A stretch of DNA of 64,000 bases from Mesorhizobium carmichaelinearum (GTDB lineage: Bacteria; Pseudomonadota; Alphaproteobacteria; Rhizobiales; Rhizobiaceae): the NCBI RefSeq assembly GCF_900199455.1, contig NZ_FZQR01000011.1, forward strand, positions 1 to 64,000, given 5' to 3'. Position numbers and translations under genes: made by a program. The notes under the pieces are model-generated. The model ran no database searches. It was not told where the DNA came from and was given only the letters and a program-made list of their open reading frames with translations. Below, one piece after another: positions 32,396-41,748 of the stretch. The stretch's first letter is position 1, and every line of letters starts with the position of its first letter.

Positions 32396-33289
32396 TTACC
32401 TCTTCAAATTCACCACGATGACGCCACCGAGCGCCAGTGCGCCACCGAGGATGCCGAGCAGCGTCGGCACTTCGCCCAGCCAGAAGAAGCCGATCAGGGC
32501 AGACATCGGCGAAACCAGATAGAGGAAGTTCGAGGCACGGGCGGCCGGCAGACGCGACAGCGCGGTTGCCCAGGCGGCATAGGCAATCAGGCTTGGCACG
32601 ATGCCGAGAAAGATCACGGCGCCGAGGCCGGCTGTGTTGGCGACCGCTGCCTGTGCAAAGCCGCTTGGCAGAAAGGGTGACAGGCAAAGTGCGCCAAGGA
32701 TCATGTTCGAGGCCGAGATGGTCAGCGGATGATGGCGGGCAAACAGCGGCTTCTGGACGATCGTGTTGACGGCCGAACAGAGCGCGGAGCCAAGCACCAG
32801 CAGCGCGCCGGCATTGAAGTGCAGACCATTCCCGTCGGCCACGGCGATGATGCCGATGCCCGCGAAAGAAATGGCCGTGCCAAACCAGGCCCACCCTGAG
32901 AAACGCTCGCCGAGAAGCGCCATCGCCATGATGGCGGTGAAGATCGGGCTGACATTGATGATGAAGCCGGCGGCACCGGCCGAGACGGTCAGTTCGCCGA
33001 AATTGAGCATGACGGTGTAGAGCGCGACGAAAATGGCGCCGCCAAAGGCGAGGCGCCACAATTCGTCGAGCCTGGGCAATGCCGGACGCTTGACGGCAAG
33101 AAAGATCGCCGCCGGCACCGCGGCGATGGCAAAGCGTAGGGCGCCCAGCTCCAGTGGCCCAAAGGCGGCGAGGCCGGCACGGATCGCCGGAAAGGCGGAC
33201 GCCCAGCCGACCACCGTCAGCGCCACGGCGATGGCGGCCGTGGTGTCCATCCGCTGTGTCTGATTCAACGTGCTCGTCATTGCGCTCAT
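32396..33289 (-). CDS. EamA/DMT superfamily transporter
   Basis: This 297-residue protein has ten predicted transmembrane helices in two EamA repeats (residues 17-145 and 155-296), typical of drug/metabolite exporters. GAGG is 8 bases before the ATG at 33289; the ORF extends further but without membrane topology. It faces a LysR regulator across about 85 bases, which suggests substrate-induced expression. The exported compound cannot be told from sequence. Confidence 0.87.
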   Translation of the reverse strand: MSAMTSTLNQTQRMDTTAAIAVALTVVGWASAFPAIRAGLAAFGPLELGALRFAIAAVPAAIFLAVKRPALPRLDELWRLAFGGAIFVALYTVMLNFGELTVSAGAAGFIINVSPIFTAIMAMALLGERFSGWAWFGTAISFAGIGIIAVADGNGLHFNAGALLVLGSALCSAVNTIVQKPLFARHHPLTISASNMILGALCLSPFLPSGFAQAAVANTAGLGAVIFLGIVPSLIAYAAWATALSRLPAARASNFLYLVSPMSALIGFFWLGEVPTLLGILGGALALGGVIVVNLKR

Positions 33290-33374
33290 CTCACTGTCCT
33301 CGTGTTCTTCCAACCTGAGAGCCACAAAACGCCTTTTCCAGCCCGTTGACAAACGACCAAATCGAGGATCACCT

Positions 33375-34307
33375 GTGACTATGGATCACAGCTCAGAGAC
33401 AATGGTGCCGCTCGAAACCCTGCGCGCCTTCGATGCGGCGGCGCGCACCGGCAGTTTTTCGGCGGCTGCCGAAAAGCTCAACATCACCCATGGCGCCATC
33501 AGCCGGCAGATCGCCAAGCTCGAGGACTGGCTCGGCCTGAAAGTGTTCGATCGCGGCGCGCGCGGCGTGACGCTGACGATCGAAGGCAACCGGCTGCATC
33601 TGCGCACGTCGGAGGCTTTCGCGCTGATATCGAGCCATTCCGACCGCTGGGTCGAGCCGCGCGGCACGGCGGTGGTGCGGCTGACCTCGATCCCCTCAGT
33701 CAGCGGACTTTGGCTGATGCCCCGCATGGCGGCACTCGAGAGCAATCCCACCAAGCTGCGCATCGTGCTCGATGTCGACATCCGTCAAGCCGACCTTGCC
33801 GATGAAGGCATCGACCTGTCGATCCGCTGCGGGCGCGGCGGCATTCCGGGCCGTGTCTCGGTGCAGTTGTTCGAGGAGCATGTCTTCCCGGTCGCTTCGC
33901 CCGAACTGGCACGCGAGATCGGCCGCGGCGACCCGGCCCGGCTGCTCAAATTCCCGCTGATCAACGATTCCGATGCCTCCGGCTGGCGTGCCTGGTTCGC
34001 GGCGCAAGGCATGGACTATCGCCCGCGCCCGCAGGACCGGCGCTTCGAGGACTATAATCTGGTGCTGGATGCCGCCGCCTATGGGCTTGGCATCGCGCTG
34101 GCGCGTCCGCCACTGACCGGACATCAGCTGCAGTCGGGCCGCATCACCGCTGTGGACGAGCGTACCGCGCTCAATCCAGTGTCCTACTGGCTCGACCGGC
34201 CGCTGGGACGGCCACGCACTGCCGCCGCCGACCTTGCCCGCCGCATTGCGCAGCAGGCCGGATTGGCGCCGGACAAGATCGAGGCATTCATCGAAGCGGA
34301 GCGATAG
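33375..34307 (+). CDS. LysR family transcriptional regulator
   Basis: This 310-residue regulator has the LysR HTH (FSAAAEKLNITHGAISRQI, about residues 29-47) and a GcvA-type effector domain. I favour the GTG at 33375, with GAGG 7 bases upstream; the ATG at 33381 is two codons later, so the difference is trivial. It diverges from the DMT exporter and likely controls it. The effector is unknown. Confidence 0.88.
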   Translation: MTMDHSSETMVPLETLRAFDAAARTGSFSAAAEKLNITHGAISRQIAKLEDWLGLKVFDRGARGVTLTIEGNRLHLRTSEAFALISSHSDRWVEPRGTAVVRLTSIPSVSGLWLMPRMAALESNPTKLRIVLDVDIRQADLADEGIDLSIRCGRGGIPGRVSVQLFEEHVFPVASPELAREIGRGDPARLLKFPLINDSDASGWRAWFAAQGMDYRPRPQDRRFEDYNLVLDAAAYGLGIALARPPLTGHQLQSGRITAVDERTALNPVSYWLDRPLGRPRTAAADLARRIAQQAGLAPDKIEAFIEAER

Positions 34308-34344
34308 GCCTCCTGGCCCCACCCAAGATCAGTCGATTCAGAGA

Positions 34345-34932
34345 TTAACGAAGCAACAGCAGAACGAAGCCAACGGTCAAGATTCCCAATAAACCGAACG
34401 TTATCGAAACAAAGCCGATCTTCATCAACAGACGTTCGGGATTCGGCGCCGCACCGTAGGATTGATTGGCGGGCCTATGCCGTCCCGCCGGCGTTGCCAG
34501 GGCGGCATTTTGTGGGACCGGAGGCTGCGGCGGGATAAACGACAGCAAGGACACCCCCGCAGGCCTGGCGGGCGCGTTGTCGTTGGCCGTCGCCGAAGGC
34601 GGCGGCACGGCGCCGCGCTGTGTTTCGGTTTCGGGCGCTGCTTTCCTCGCTACGACCGTTGCCAAAACCGCCTCGTCGCGCGTGTCGAGCTGGGCCTGAT
34701 AGGCCTCGACGATGCCGGATGAAGCAATCTGCTGCGATTTGACGGCCATCGGCGCCGCCGGCATCGCCAGCAGAGCGGGCGCCGTGCGTTGAGCGAATAG
34801 AGAGGGCGCGGCGGGCTGGACCAGTTCCCTGACCAGCGCCGTCCTGACCGGATCGGCTTTCGCCAACGGCACGGGTTGCGGTGTCATCGCCTCCTTGAGC
34901 AAGGAAGCCAGGCGGGCGGAAGAAATATCCAT
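34345..34932 (-). CDS. Pro/Ala-rich tail-anchored protein of unknown function
   Basis: This 195-residue protein is mostly low-complexity and rich in Ala, Pro and Gln, with one C-terminal membrane helix (last 24 residues, GFVSITFGLLGILTVGFVLLL) and almost nothing after it. That predicts a tail-anchored protein with its bulk in the cytoplasm. GGGGG precedes the start. No domain was recognised. It lies alone between a LysR and DUF2093 gene, both on the other strand. Confidence 0.6.
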   Translation of the reverse strand: MDISSARLASLLKEAMTPQPVPLAKADPVRTALVRELVQPAAPSLFAQRTAPALLAMPAAPMAVKSQQIASSGIVEAYQAQLDTRDEAVLATVVARKAAPETETQRGAVPPPSATANDNAPARPAGVSLLSFIPPQPPVPQNAALATPAGRHRPANQSYGAAPNPERLLMKIGFVSITFGLLGILTVGFVLLLLR

Positions 34933-35058
34933 CATGCCCCCGATAAAAGTGCTTTTCACACCTGTCCTAGTGCCTCAGCATTGTCCGAGGCTTGTCGCAT
35001 GCTTGACCTGGCCGGCGATTTGTGGCGATGAAATCAGCATGAACCTCGGCACCACCGC

Positions 35059-35292
35059 ATGATGAACCGTTTCGAAGGCCCGGGCGGCAAGGAAGCCCGC
35101 ATCCGCTATCTCGATGGCGATTTCCAGGTCACCAGCCCCGGCTCGTTCGTGCGCTGCGCGGTGACCGGGGAAAATATCCCCTTGGACGAGCTGAAATACT
35201 GGAGCGTCGCCAGGCAGGAACCTTACGCCAACGCCACCGCCTCGCTGCGCCGCGAAATCGAGATGCTTCCGGAGCTGCGCAGCCGGCGTTGA
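35059..35292 (+). CDS. DUF2093 family protein
   Basis: This 77-residue protein matches DUF2093, a small alphaproteobacterial family of unknown function. The motifs ARIRYLDGDFQV, SPGSFVRCAVTGE, IPLDELKYW and the Ala-Ser-Leu-Arg-Arg end are all present. Either of two adjacent ATGs may be used. The convergent sigma factor gene ends 18 bases later. Confidence 0.88.
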   Translation: MMNRFEGPGGKEARIRYLDGDFQVTSPGSFVRCAVTGENIPLDELKYWSVARQEPYANATASLRREIEMLPELRSRR

Positions 35293-35309
35293 GCGGGCAG
35301 CCTCCGGGC

Positions 35310-36218
35310 TCAGTCCATCGCCGCCAGTTCGGCGCCTTCCATCGCGTAACGCGCGAAGACGAAGTCGCGGATGCCAACAACCTGCCCGTCCGCCCAATCC
35401 AAGAGGATGAAGTATTTCAGCCGCTCATCAGGGTCATCACCGTCATGGACCAGGATCGCCGGGTGTTGGTCGACGAAACCTGGAACGAAGCGCCAGTGCG
35501 GCCGCGTGGCATAGTTGCCGAAATAGGGCGCCATCCTCTTCTTCCCGTCGAGGCGAACCCGGTTGACGATATCGAGGCGCACGTCTTCGGCCAGCATGGC
35601 CCTGACCGCGTCGAAATCATGCGCATTGAACCGCTCGACATAAGTCTTGAGCCGTGTCCGCTCCGGTTCGGCCAGCGCGGGAACGGGCGTATCATTGGCC
35701 TCCTCGGCGAGCGCGCGGAGGCGGAGCCGTCCTCGCTGCAGCGCAGCCTTGGCGGCAGGGACGCTGCCGCCAACTATGTCGCAAATCTCCCGCAGGGAAT
35801 GACCGAGCACATCGCTCAAGATGACGCTGCTGCGTTGAGATACCGGCAGTCGCATGAAGGTGCTGAGGCTGGCGGCCACGATCAGGCGGTCCTCGACGGG
35901 GTTCCTTGCGGCCGCGATCATCTCCAAATCCTCGTTCGAATGATGGGTTTCCTCGCGCATCCGTCGGCGCAGGAAGTCCAAGGCCGCATGGTGGGCGATG
36001 CGAAACAGCCAACCCTCGGGATTGGCGATCGGCCCTGCCGTTGGCGCCGCCTCCATCGCCTTCAGCATGGTTTCCTGGACGACGTCCTCGCCATCGATGA
36101 CCGAGCCGGTCATCCGCGCGCAGTAGCGATGCAGCCTCGGCCTCAGCTCGCCCAAAAGCTGCTGCAGGGGCTTTGGCGGCACCTCGGATTGAGCATCGCC
36201 TATCGTGCCTTCCGACAA
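35310..36218 (-). CDS. ECF sigma factor with a C-terminal SnoaL-like domain
   Basis: This 302-residue protein has sigma region 2 (DGEDVVQETMLKAMEA, about residues 43-58) and region 4 (LPVSQRSSVILSDVLGHSLREI, around residues 125-146), then a 100-residue SnoaL/NTF2-like domain (YVERFNAHDFDAVRAMLAEDV onward). The C-terminal domain replaces an anti-sigma factor in such proteins, sensing a ligand or changing activity directly. The start is TTG at 36218, fixed by GGAGG 7 bases upstream. It is the last gene of an operon with an MFS pump and a monooxygenase. Confidence 0.87.
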   Translation of the reverse strand: MSEGTIGDAQSEVPPKPLQQLLGELRPRLHRYCARMTGSVIDGEDVVQETMLKAMEAAPTAGPIANPEGWLFRIAHHAALDFLRRRMREETHHSNEDLEMIAAARNPVEDRLIVAASLSTFMRLPVSQRSSVILSDVLGHSLREICDIVGGSVPAAKAALQRGRLRLRALAEEANDTPVPALAEPERTRLKTYVERFNAHDFDAVRAMLAEDVRLDIVNRVRLDGKKRMAPYFGNYATRPHWRFVPGFVDQHPAILVHDGDDPDERLKYFILLDWADGQVVGIRDFVFARYAMEGAELAAMD

Positions 36219-36248
36219 AGCCGATCCTCCATGGAATTGGCCTCGAGA

Positions 36249-37688
36249 CTATCTCTTGTCGCCCGGGTTCGACAGAGGGACCGGGCCAGACGACGGCGCA
36301 ATGTGTGTCTTGTCGCGCATTCCGGCTAGAAACAGCCCGGCCCCGGCGCCAGCAAGGGACAGCATCGCGGAAACGCCACTGGCAAAAGCAAAGCCTTGGC
36401 TGAACGCCATGGGTGTGGCGTGGCTCCCGGCCCGGCCGAAGGCTGCCACGGTGAGAGCCACGCCAAAGGCACCGCCGAGTTGGCGGATCGTGCTGAGCGT
36501 GCCCGACGCTTTGCCGATGTCGGGCATGGCAACCGCGCCGATGACAGTCTTCTGCGCGATAGTGACTGCCACCGCAAAGCCTGCGCCGGTCAGGATCATC
36601 GGCAGGATCATTTCGGCATAGACCATGCCCGGGTCAGCGATGAGCGCAATCCAGGCCAGGCCCGCCGCCTGGACCACGAGGCCGAACACGATCAAGCAAG
36701 CGTCACCAAACCGTTTGGCGAAGCCGACGGCGCAGCGCGCACCGAGTATGACCGCTACCCCCCAGGGCAGTAGTCTCAAGCCGGCGATCAGGGGGCCCGC
36801 GCCCAGGGCCACCTGCTGGAACTGTGCCATGAAGAAGATCGCACTCATGAACGCCGCGTTGAGGAAGAACATCACGGCATTGCCGGCCGCGAAGGCGCGA
36901 AGGCGGAAGAAGCGCATGGGGATCATCGGCTGGGCGGAACGAAGCTCCCAAGCCACGAGCAGCATGACTGACAATGCGCCGCCCGCCAATGATGACAGAA
37001 CTTCGGAACTTTCCCAGCCGGCAATGTTGGCACGAACCAAGCCCCAGACCAAGCCGAGGGCAGCGCCCGTCGCCAGCAGCAGGCCGAGCAGATCGATGGC
37101 CTCCTTCTTTGCGCTGAAGCTCTCACGCAGCTGCGCAACCGCCAGCACAGCGGCAACCAACCCAATCGGCAGGTTCACCCAGAAGATCCACCGCCACGCC
37201 AAGCCCTCCGTGACAACGCCGCCGACGATCGGCCCGAGCACCGTCGAGAGCCCGGCGACGCTGCTGTAGATGCCGAGCGCCCAGCCCCGGCGATCGGGCG
37301 GAAACGCCGTGCTGATCTGCGCCAGGGCGAGTGGCATTACGATGGCGGCGCCGACACCCTGAACGGCGCGGGCGGCAATGAGCCAACCAACGCTGGATGC
37401 CAGCGCGCAGGCGCACGAGGCGACGACGAACAGCATCAGGCCGACGACGAAGAGGCGCCTGCGGCCGAACCGATCGCCCAGGGCCGCGGCTGTCAGCAGA
37501 AAGGCGGCGAAGCTGAGGGTGTAGGCGTTGACCGTCCATTCCAGTGCCTCGATCGAGGCTCCGAGGTCGCGCCCGATCGCGGTCAAGGCGGTGGAGACCA
37601 CCAACGCGTCGAGCCCCACCATTAGGTTCGCGGCCGAAGCGAGCACGAGCACCCACGTGCTGTTGGAACTGCTTGCCGGCACGACCAT
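36249..37688 (-). CDS. DHA2 family MFS multidrug exporter
   Basis: This 479-residue protein has fourteen predicted membrane helices. The GDRFGRRRLFVVGL motif between helices 2 and 3, the RAVQGVGAAIVMPLALA segment and the PIGLVAAVLAV region place it in the EmrB/QacA DHA2 family of proton-driven drug exporters. AAGGG precedes the ATG. It lies between the monooxygenase gene (16 bases upstream) and the ECF sigma gene (30 bases downstream). An aromatic or quinone-like toxin is a plausible substrate given its operon. Confidence 0.92.
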   Translation of the reverse strand: MVVPASSSNSTWVLVLASAANLMVGLDALVVSTALTAIGRDLGASIEALEWTVNAYTLSFAAFLLTAAALGDRFGRRRLFVVGLMLFVVASCACALASSVGWLIAARAVQGVGAAIVMPLALAQISTAFPPDRRGWALGIYSSVAGLSTVLGPIVGGVVTEGLAWRWIFWVNLPIGLVAAVLAVAQLRESFSAKKEAIDLLGLLLATGAALGLVWGLVRANIAGWESSEVLSSLAGGALSVMLLVAWELRSAQPMIPMRFFRLRAFAAGNAVMFFLNAAFMSAIFFMAQFQQVALGAGPLIAGLRLLPWGVAVILGARCAVGFAKRFGDACLIVFGLVVQAAGLAWIALIADPGMVYAEMILPMILTGAGFAVAVTIAQKTVIGAVAMPDIGKASGTLSTIRQLGGAFGVALTVAAFGRAGSHATPMAFSQGFAFASGVSAMLSLAGAGAGLFLAGMRDKTHIAPSSGPVPLSNPGDKR

Positions 37689-37703
37689 GGTTTTCCCTTC
37701 AAC

Positions 37704-38027
37704 TCACGCGTGGAAGCTGCAGGAGACGTCGCAGATGGCAGACTCGTGCTTTGCCAAGGCGCCAAATCGCTGGAAATAGGGGCTCATCCGAGCATCCTGG
37801 CGAAAGGCATCGATATGTCTGGCATCCTGCCATTGCGAATAGACGATCACCTGACTCCCGTCCCTGCTCTCAAGGACGTTGGACGAGATCCAGCCTGGCA
37901 TCTTGGTGAATAGGGTCTCAATGCCCTCGCGGAGGAGAGCGAGCACCTTCGGCTGACTGTCGGGATCGACCGTGAAGATGTTGACGAGCGTGGTTACGGC
38001 GCGATCGACGCGAATAGTGGTTTCCAT
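37704..38027 (-). CDS. Antibiotic biosynthesis monooxygenase (ABM) domain protein
   Basis: This 107-residue protein fits the ABM fold, small dimeric cofactor-free oxygenases or quinol-binding proteins. The central SNVLESRDGSQVIVYSQWQD block (residues 49-67) holds the conserved W in SQW. GGAG precedes the ATG. It heads an operon with a drug exporter and an ECF sigma factor, so it may modify or sense the compound that the pump exports. Confidence 0.82.
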   Translation of the reverse strand: METTIRVDRAVTTLVNIFTVDPDSQPKVLALLREGIETLFTKMPGWISSNVLESRDGSQVIVYSQWQDARHIDAFRQDARMSPYFQRFGALAKHESAICDVSCSFHA

Positions 38028-38289
38028 GATTGGGCTCCGGTATCGGCTTTACTCGAGAAGGTCGCCAGGGTTCTGGCAACAGGGGCGCTGGTTGTCGACC
38101 AGCCGGATCGGCTGACCTACATCCCTAGACACCAAGACGAATCGGAGCAGGCAAACGGACCGGTGCGCTAAAAAAATTTCGCTTGAGCTGCCTGGCTGTT
38201 CGCGCCGCGTTCCTGGAACCCTGCCATGAGCTTCAAGTCGTGTTGGCGCCGTAAATAGTCGTCGATTGCGACCGATCGCCGGGCTTCGA

Positions 38290-39315
38290 TCAGCCCCTCA
38301 GCTTGCGCTGCCGCCAGGCATCAAGCGTTTCCTCGATGATGCGTTCGGGCACGTGGTCGAGCTCGAACACCGTGTCGATTTCCAGCACCTCGAGCCTGTC
38401 GAGAAAGTCCTTTGAGGCGCCATGGCGCAACCGAGCGGCGTCCTTGGCCGTGGTGATGAGCCCTAGGCCTTCGGCGTGCGCCGTCGCCGCCAGTTCGGCA
38501 AGCTCGTCCTCGGCATAGAAATGATGGTCCGGAAAGGGTTTTGAGAGAACTACCTCGCCGCCAGCCGCGCGCACCGTGTCGAAGAATTTGTCGGGATGGC
38601 CGATGCCGGCGAAGGCCAGGAACCGCTTGCCGGCAAGCCCCGTTTTGCTGCTTGGCTCCGTATGGGCCTCGAAGATCGGCCGGCCGGCGCGCGCCGCCTG
38701 GCGCACCACGGCATCGGCGGCGGTGCCCTCGCCTATCTTCAAAAGCCCGCTGGTGAAGACCAACTGGTCGACGATTTTTGCCCTGAGCGGGCCGCCCGGA
38801 ATGACGCGGCCATTGCCGACGCCATAGCGGGCGTCGACCACGATCAGCGCATAGTCGATGTGGATGTGCGCGCTCTGAAAACCATCATCCATGATCAGGA
38901 AATCGCAGCCGTGCTTTTCGATGAGCAGGCGGGCGCCGGCGGCGCGGTTCGGCGTCACCGCCACCGGGGCATGTTCGGCCAAAAGCAGCGGCTCGTCGCC
39001 GACATGTTTGGCGGCATCGTGATAGGCATCGACGACATGCGGCTCGGCGAAGGATCCGCCATGGCCGCGCGACAGGAAACCCGGCTTCAGCTGCATGCGC
39101 TTGGCCTGTTGCGCGAGTGCTATGGCCACCGGCGTCTTGCCGGTGCCGCCGACGGTGAAATTGCCGATGCACAGAACCGGCGCCTCGATCTTCTCGCGCC
39201 GAGCCCGCCGCATGCCGCGGCCGGCGACAAGCGCATAGACGGCCGACAGCGGCGACAGCGCCAGGACTTTCCAGTCCGGCTCTTCCCACCAGAATGGTGG
39301 TGCTTCGGAGGCCAC
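38290..39315 (-). CDS. lpxK: Tetraacyldisaccharide 4'-kinase
   Basis: This 341-residue inner-membrane-associated kinase phosphorylates lipid A disaccharide at the 4' position. The Walker A motif GGTGKTP (residues 56-62) follows a hydrophobic N-terminal segment typical of LpxK. The start is a GTG at 39315, one base after the waaA stop, so translation is coupled. DDGFQ and LSRGHGG motifs also match. It is the last gene of an operon for Kdo-lipid A synthesis. Confidence 0.95.
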   Translation of the reverse strand: MASEAPPFWWEEPDWKVLALSPLSAVYALVAGRGMRRARREKIEAPVLCIGNFTVGGTGKTPVAIALAQQAKRMQLKPGFLSRGHGGSFAEPHVVDAYHDAAKHVGDEPLLLAEHAPVAVTPNRAAGARLLIEKHGCDFLIMDDGFQSAHIHIDYALIVVDARYGVGNGRVIPGGPLRAKIVDQLVFTSGLLKIGEGTAADAVVRQAARAGRPIFEAHTEPSSKTGLAGKRFLAFAGIGHPDKFFDTVRAAGGEVVLSKPFPDHHFYAEDELAELAATAHAEGLGLITTAKDAARLRHGASKDFLDRLEVLEIDTVFELDHVPERIIEETLDAWRQRKLRG

Positions 39316-39316
39316 G

Positions 39317-40633
39317 CTAGCGCCCGTTGGCGCCCTTCAGGCGCGACTTGACGACCAGCGGCTGGATATAGGGTTCGAGCGATTTCAGCGTGCGCGCCAG
39401 CGCGCCGCGCATCTCATCGACGGTCGCGATCCCCGCCGCCATCATCTCGTGGCGCGCCACTTCGTTGGTCAAAAGGAAATTGACGGCGCCGGCCAGCATG
39501 TCGCGGTCGCGCACCAGCTTGGCGCCGCCGCTGTCGATCAGGCGCTGATAGGCTTCGCGAAAATTCTGCACATTGCGGCCGGCGAGAACCGCGGTGTCGA
39601 GCATGGCCGGTTCGAGCGGGTTCTGCCCGCCCTCGGAGGTCAGCGAGCGGCCGACGAAGGCGATTTCGGTCAGCCGGAGATAGAGCCCCATCTCGCCGAT
39701 CGTATCGCCGAGCAGGATATCGGTGTCGGGCCCGATACGGTCGCCCTTGCTGCGCCGCGCAACCTTCAGCCCCATGCCGGAAATCTGCGCGGCAAGGGCC
39801 TCCGCACGATCGGGATGGCGCGGAACGACGATCGTCAGCAGACCATGGTGACGCTTGTGCAGCGTCGCGTGGACTTCCGCCGCGACCACTTCCTCACCGT
39901 CATGGGTCGAGATCGCCGCCCAGGTCGGGCGGCCGCCGATCTGCCGCTGCAAGGTGGCCAATACCCGTTCGTCGACCGGTGGCGGGTTGGTGTCGACCTT
40001 GAGGTTGCCCGACACCGTGACCGGCCGAGCACCGAGCGCGCGAAAACGCTCGCCGTCGACATCGGACTGGGCAACGACATGGGCGAGGTTCTCGAACAAT
40101 GCCTCGGCGATGTTGGCGCGCTTCTTCCACGAGGTGAACGAGCGGTCGGACAGCCTGCCATTGACCAGCACCTGCGGCACATGGCGCGCACCAAGCTCGA
40201 GGATGGTCATCGGCCAGATCTCGGATTCGGCGATGATCGCCAGGTCCGGCCGCCAGTGATCGAGGAACCGGCTGACGGCGGGTTTCAGGTCGAGCGGCAC
40301 GTATTGGTGGATGATGCGGTCGCCGAGCCGCTCGTCGGCAACCTGGGCCGACGTCACCGTGCCGGTCGTCAGCACGATGTTGACGCCATAGTCGAGAATG
40401 CTTTCGACCAGCGGCACGACGGCTATGGTCTCGCCGACGCTCGCGGCATGGATCCAGATCACAGGCCCTTCGGGGCGCGGGCGGCCGGCGACGCCGTAGC
40501 GCTCGCGGCGGCGGTTACGGTCCTCCTTGCCGCGCGAGGTGCGCCAGGCGACATAGGGCCCGACCAGCGGATAGGCCGCGGCACCGGCGAAACGGTATGC
40601 CGTCAGCATGGCGCGCGCCCAGCGACCGCTCAT
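39317..40633 (-). CDS. waaA: 3-deoxy-D-manno-octulosonate (Kdo) transferase
   Basis: This 438-residue GT30 enzyme attaches Kdo to lipid A precursors. The N-terminal short hydrophobic anchor, ASVGETIAVVPL, GTVTSAQVADER, ESEIWPM, NGRLSDRSF and ISTHDGEEV motifs are diagnostic. The ATG overlaps the stop of the DUF374 gene (ATGA), so the operon is tightly coupled. Whether it adds one or more Kdo residues cannot be read from sequence. Confidence 0.96.
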   Translation of the reverse strand: MSGRWARAMLTAYRFAGAAAYPLVGPYVAWRTSRGKEDRNRRRERYGVAGRPRPEGPVIWIHAASVGETIAVVPLVESILDYGVNIVLTTGTVTSAQVADERLGDRIIHQYVPLDLKPAVSRFLDHWRPDLAIIAESEIWPMTILELGARHVPQVLVNGRLSDRSFTSWKKRANIAEALFENLAHVVAQSDVDGERFRALGARPVTVSGNLKVDTNPPPVDERVLATLQRQIGGRPTWAAISTHDGEEVVAAEVHATLHKRHHGLLTIVVPRHPDRAEALAAQISGMGLKVARRSKGDRIGPDTDILLGDTIGEMGLYLRLTEIAFVGRSLTSEGGQNPLEPAMLDTAVLAGRNVQNFREAYQRLIDSGGAKLVRDRDMLAGAVNFLLTNEVARHEMMAAGIATVDEMRGALARTLKSLEPYIQPLVVKSRLKGANGR

Positions 40634-41421
40634 CGCCGGCCATCCACGAGACGGTAGGCCTCGGCGGTCGCGGCATTGAGCGCGGTGGTGACCTCCTGGC
40701 GCTTGCGCTCCATTTCGGCGTCGTCGGCGTCCGCCGCCACAAAGATCGGCGGGCCGATGGTCACGGCGGAACGGCCGAACGGCAGATTGATGGTGGTCTT
40801 GTCCCAGCTCTTCTCCAGCACCTTGCGGCGGCTGGTGGCGATGGCGACAGGCAGCAGCGGCCGGCCCGAGAGCCGCGCCAGGAGGACGATACCGAGCCCT
40901 GCGTCGCGCGGCGTGCCGTGCGGAATGTCTGCGATCATGGCAACGTTCTTGCCTGCGGTGAGCGACTTTTTGAGGGCGATGAGGGCCTTGGCGCCACCCT
41001 TGTCGAGATGCCTGGCATTGTCACGCCCACCGGAACCGCGCACCGCCTCGATACCGAATTTCTCCAGCATCAAAGCGTTGAGTTCGGCATCGGCGCTGCG
41101 CGACACCATGGCGACCAGCGGTTTGCGCTTGGGATAATAGGCCGGCGTCAAAAGATGCTGACCGTGCCATAGAGCGATGATGCCGGGCTCGAATTCGGCA
41201 TAGGCGCCGCCCGAAAAGCGTGCCGATCCGGCAACCAGAGGGCTGGTCAGGCGAACCAGCCGCACGAACTGCGCAAGCAGGCTGGCAATGGCGTTCTTGA
41301 CGAATCGCGACTGCGCCAGCGGTTCACGCACCTTGCGCCAGAACGCCTTGGTCGCGCGGCTGCCGCCCCTGCCCGTCGGCGCGGCCTCGCTGGCTGGCCC
41401 TTTCGCCAGGTCATGCTCCAT
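40630..41421 (-). CDS. DUF374 lysophospholipid acyltransferase family protein
   Basis: This 263-residue protein is a DUF374 member of the LPLAT superfamily. ALWHGQHL (His near residue 86) corresponds to the usual HX4D-type acyltransferase motif region, and DIPHGTPRDAGLG follows. It sits between DUF4170 and waaA, so it probably acylates a lipid A or Kdo-lipid intermediate. I chose the ATG at 41421, after the DUF4170 stop; the ORF is open upstream but overlaps that gene. The acyl donor is not known. Confidence 0.85.
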   Translation of the reverse strand: MEHDLAKGPASEAAPTGRGGSRATKAFWRKVREPLAQSRFVKNAIASLLAQFVRLVRLTSPLVAGSARFSGGAYAEFEPGIIALWHGQHLLTPAYYPKRKPLVAMVSRSADAELNALMLEKFGIEAVRGSGGRDNARHLDKGGAKALIALKKSLTAGKNVAMIADIPHGTPRDAGLGIVLLARLSGRPLLPVAIATSRRKVLEKSWDKTTINLPFGRSAVTIGPPIFVAADADDAEMERKRQEVTTALNAATAEAYRLVDGRR

Positions 41422-41426
41422 CGAAG

Positions 41427-41672
41427 TCAACCGACAGCCTTGTTGTCGGGATCCAGCAGACGGTGCAGATGAACGACGAAATAACGCATATGGGCATTGT
41501 CCACGCTGGCTTGCGCCTTGGCTTTCCACGCCGTGTGCGCGGATTGATAGTCCGGATAGATACCGACAATGTCTAGCCCGTCGAGATCACGGAACTCGGT
41601 GCCGCCAAGCTTCTTCAGTTCGCCGCCGAACACCAGATGCAAAAGCTGTTTCTTCCCGTCTTCCGCGGTCAT
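41427..41672 (-). CDS. DUF4170 family protein
   Basis: This 81-residue cytoplasmic protein matches DUF4170, a small alphaproteobacterial family of unknown function that is repeatedly found beside lipid A genes. Features are HLVFGGELKKLGGTEFRDL, IVGIYPDYQSAHTAWKAKAQ and AHMRYFVVHLHRLLDP, all close to family consensus. GAAGGA lies before the ATG. Confidence 0.87.
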   Translation of the reverse strand: MTAEDGKKQLLHLVFGGELKKLGGTEFRDLDGLDIVGIYPDYQSAHTAWKAKAQASVDNAHMRYFVVHLHRLLDPDNKAVG

Positions 41673-41748
41673 GTCGGTCCTTCACATATTGTGAGTTTGT
41701 GACAGGTCTAGACCAAAGCCGCCGACTTTGGAACCTGCGAATGTGCTT

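Noticed and set aside
38028..38289. Short plus-strand open frame (about 48 codons, ending near 38171) in the gap before lpxK
   Set aside because: No start codon with a ribosome site and no recognisable motif. An open stretch of this length is expected by chance in GC-rich DNA.
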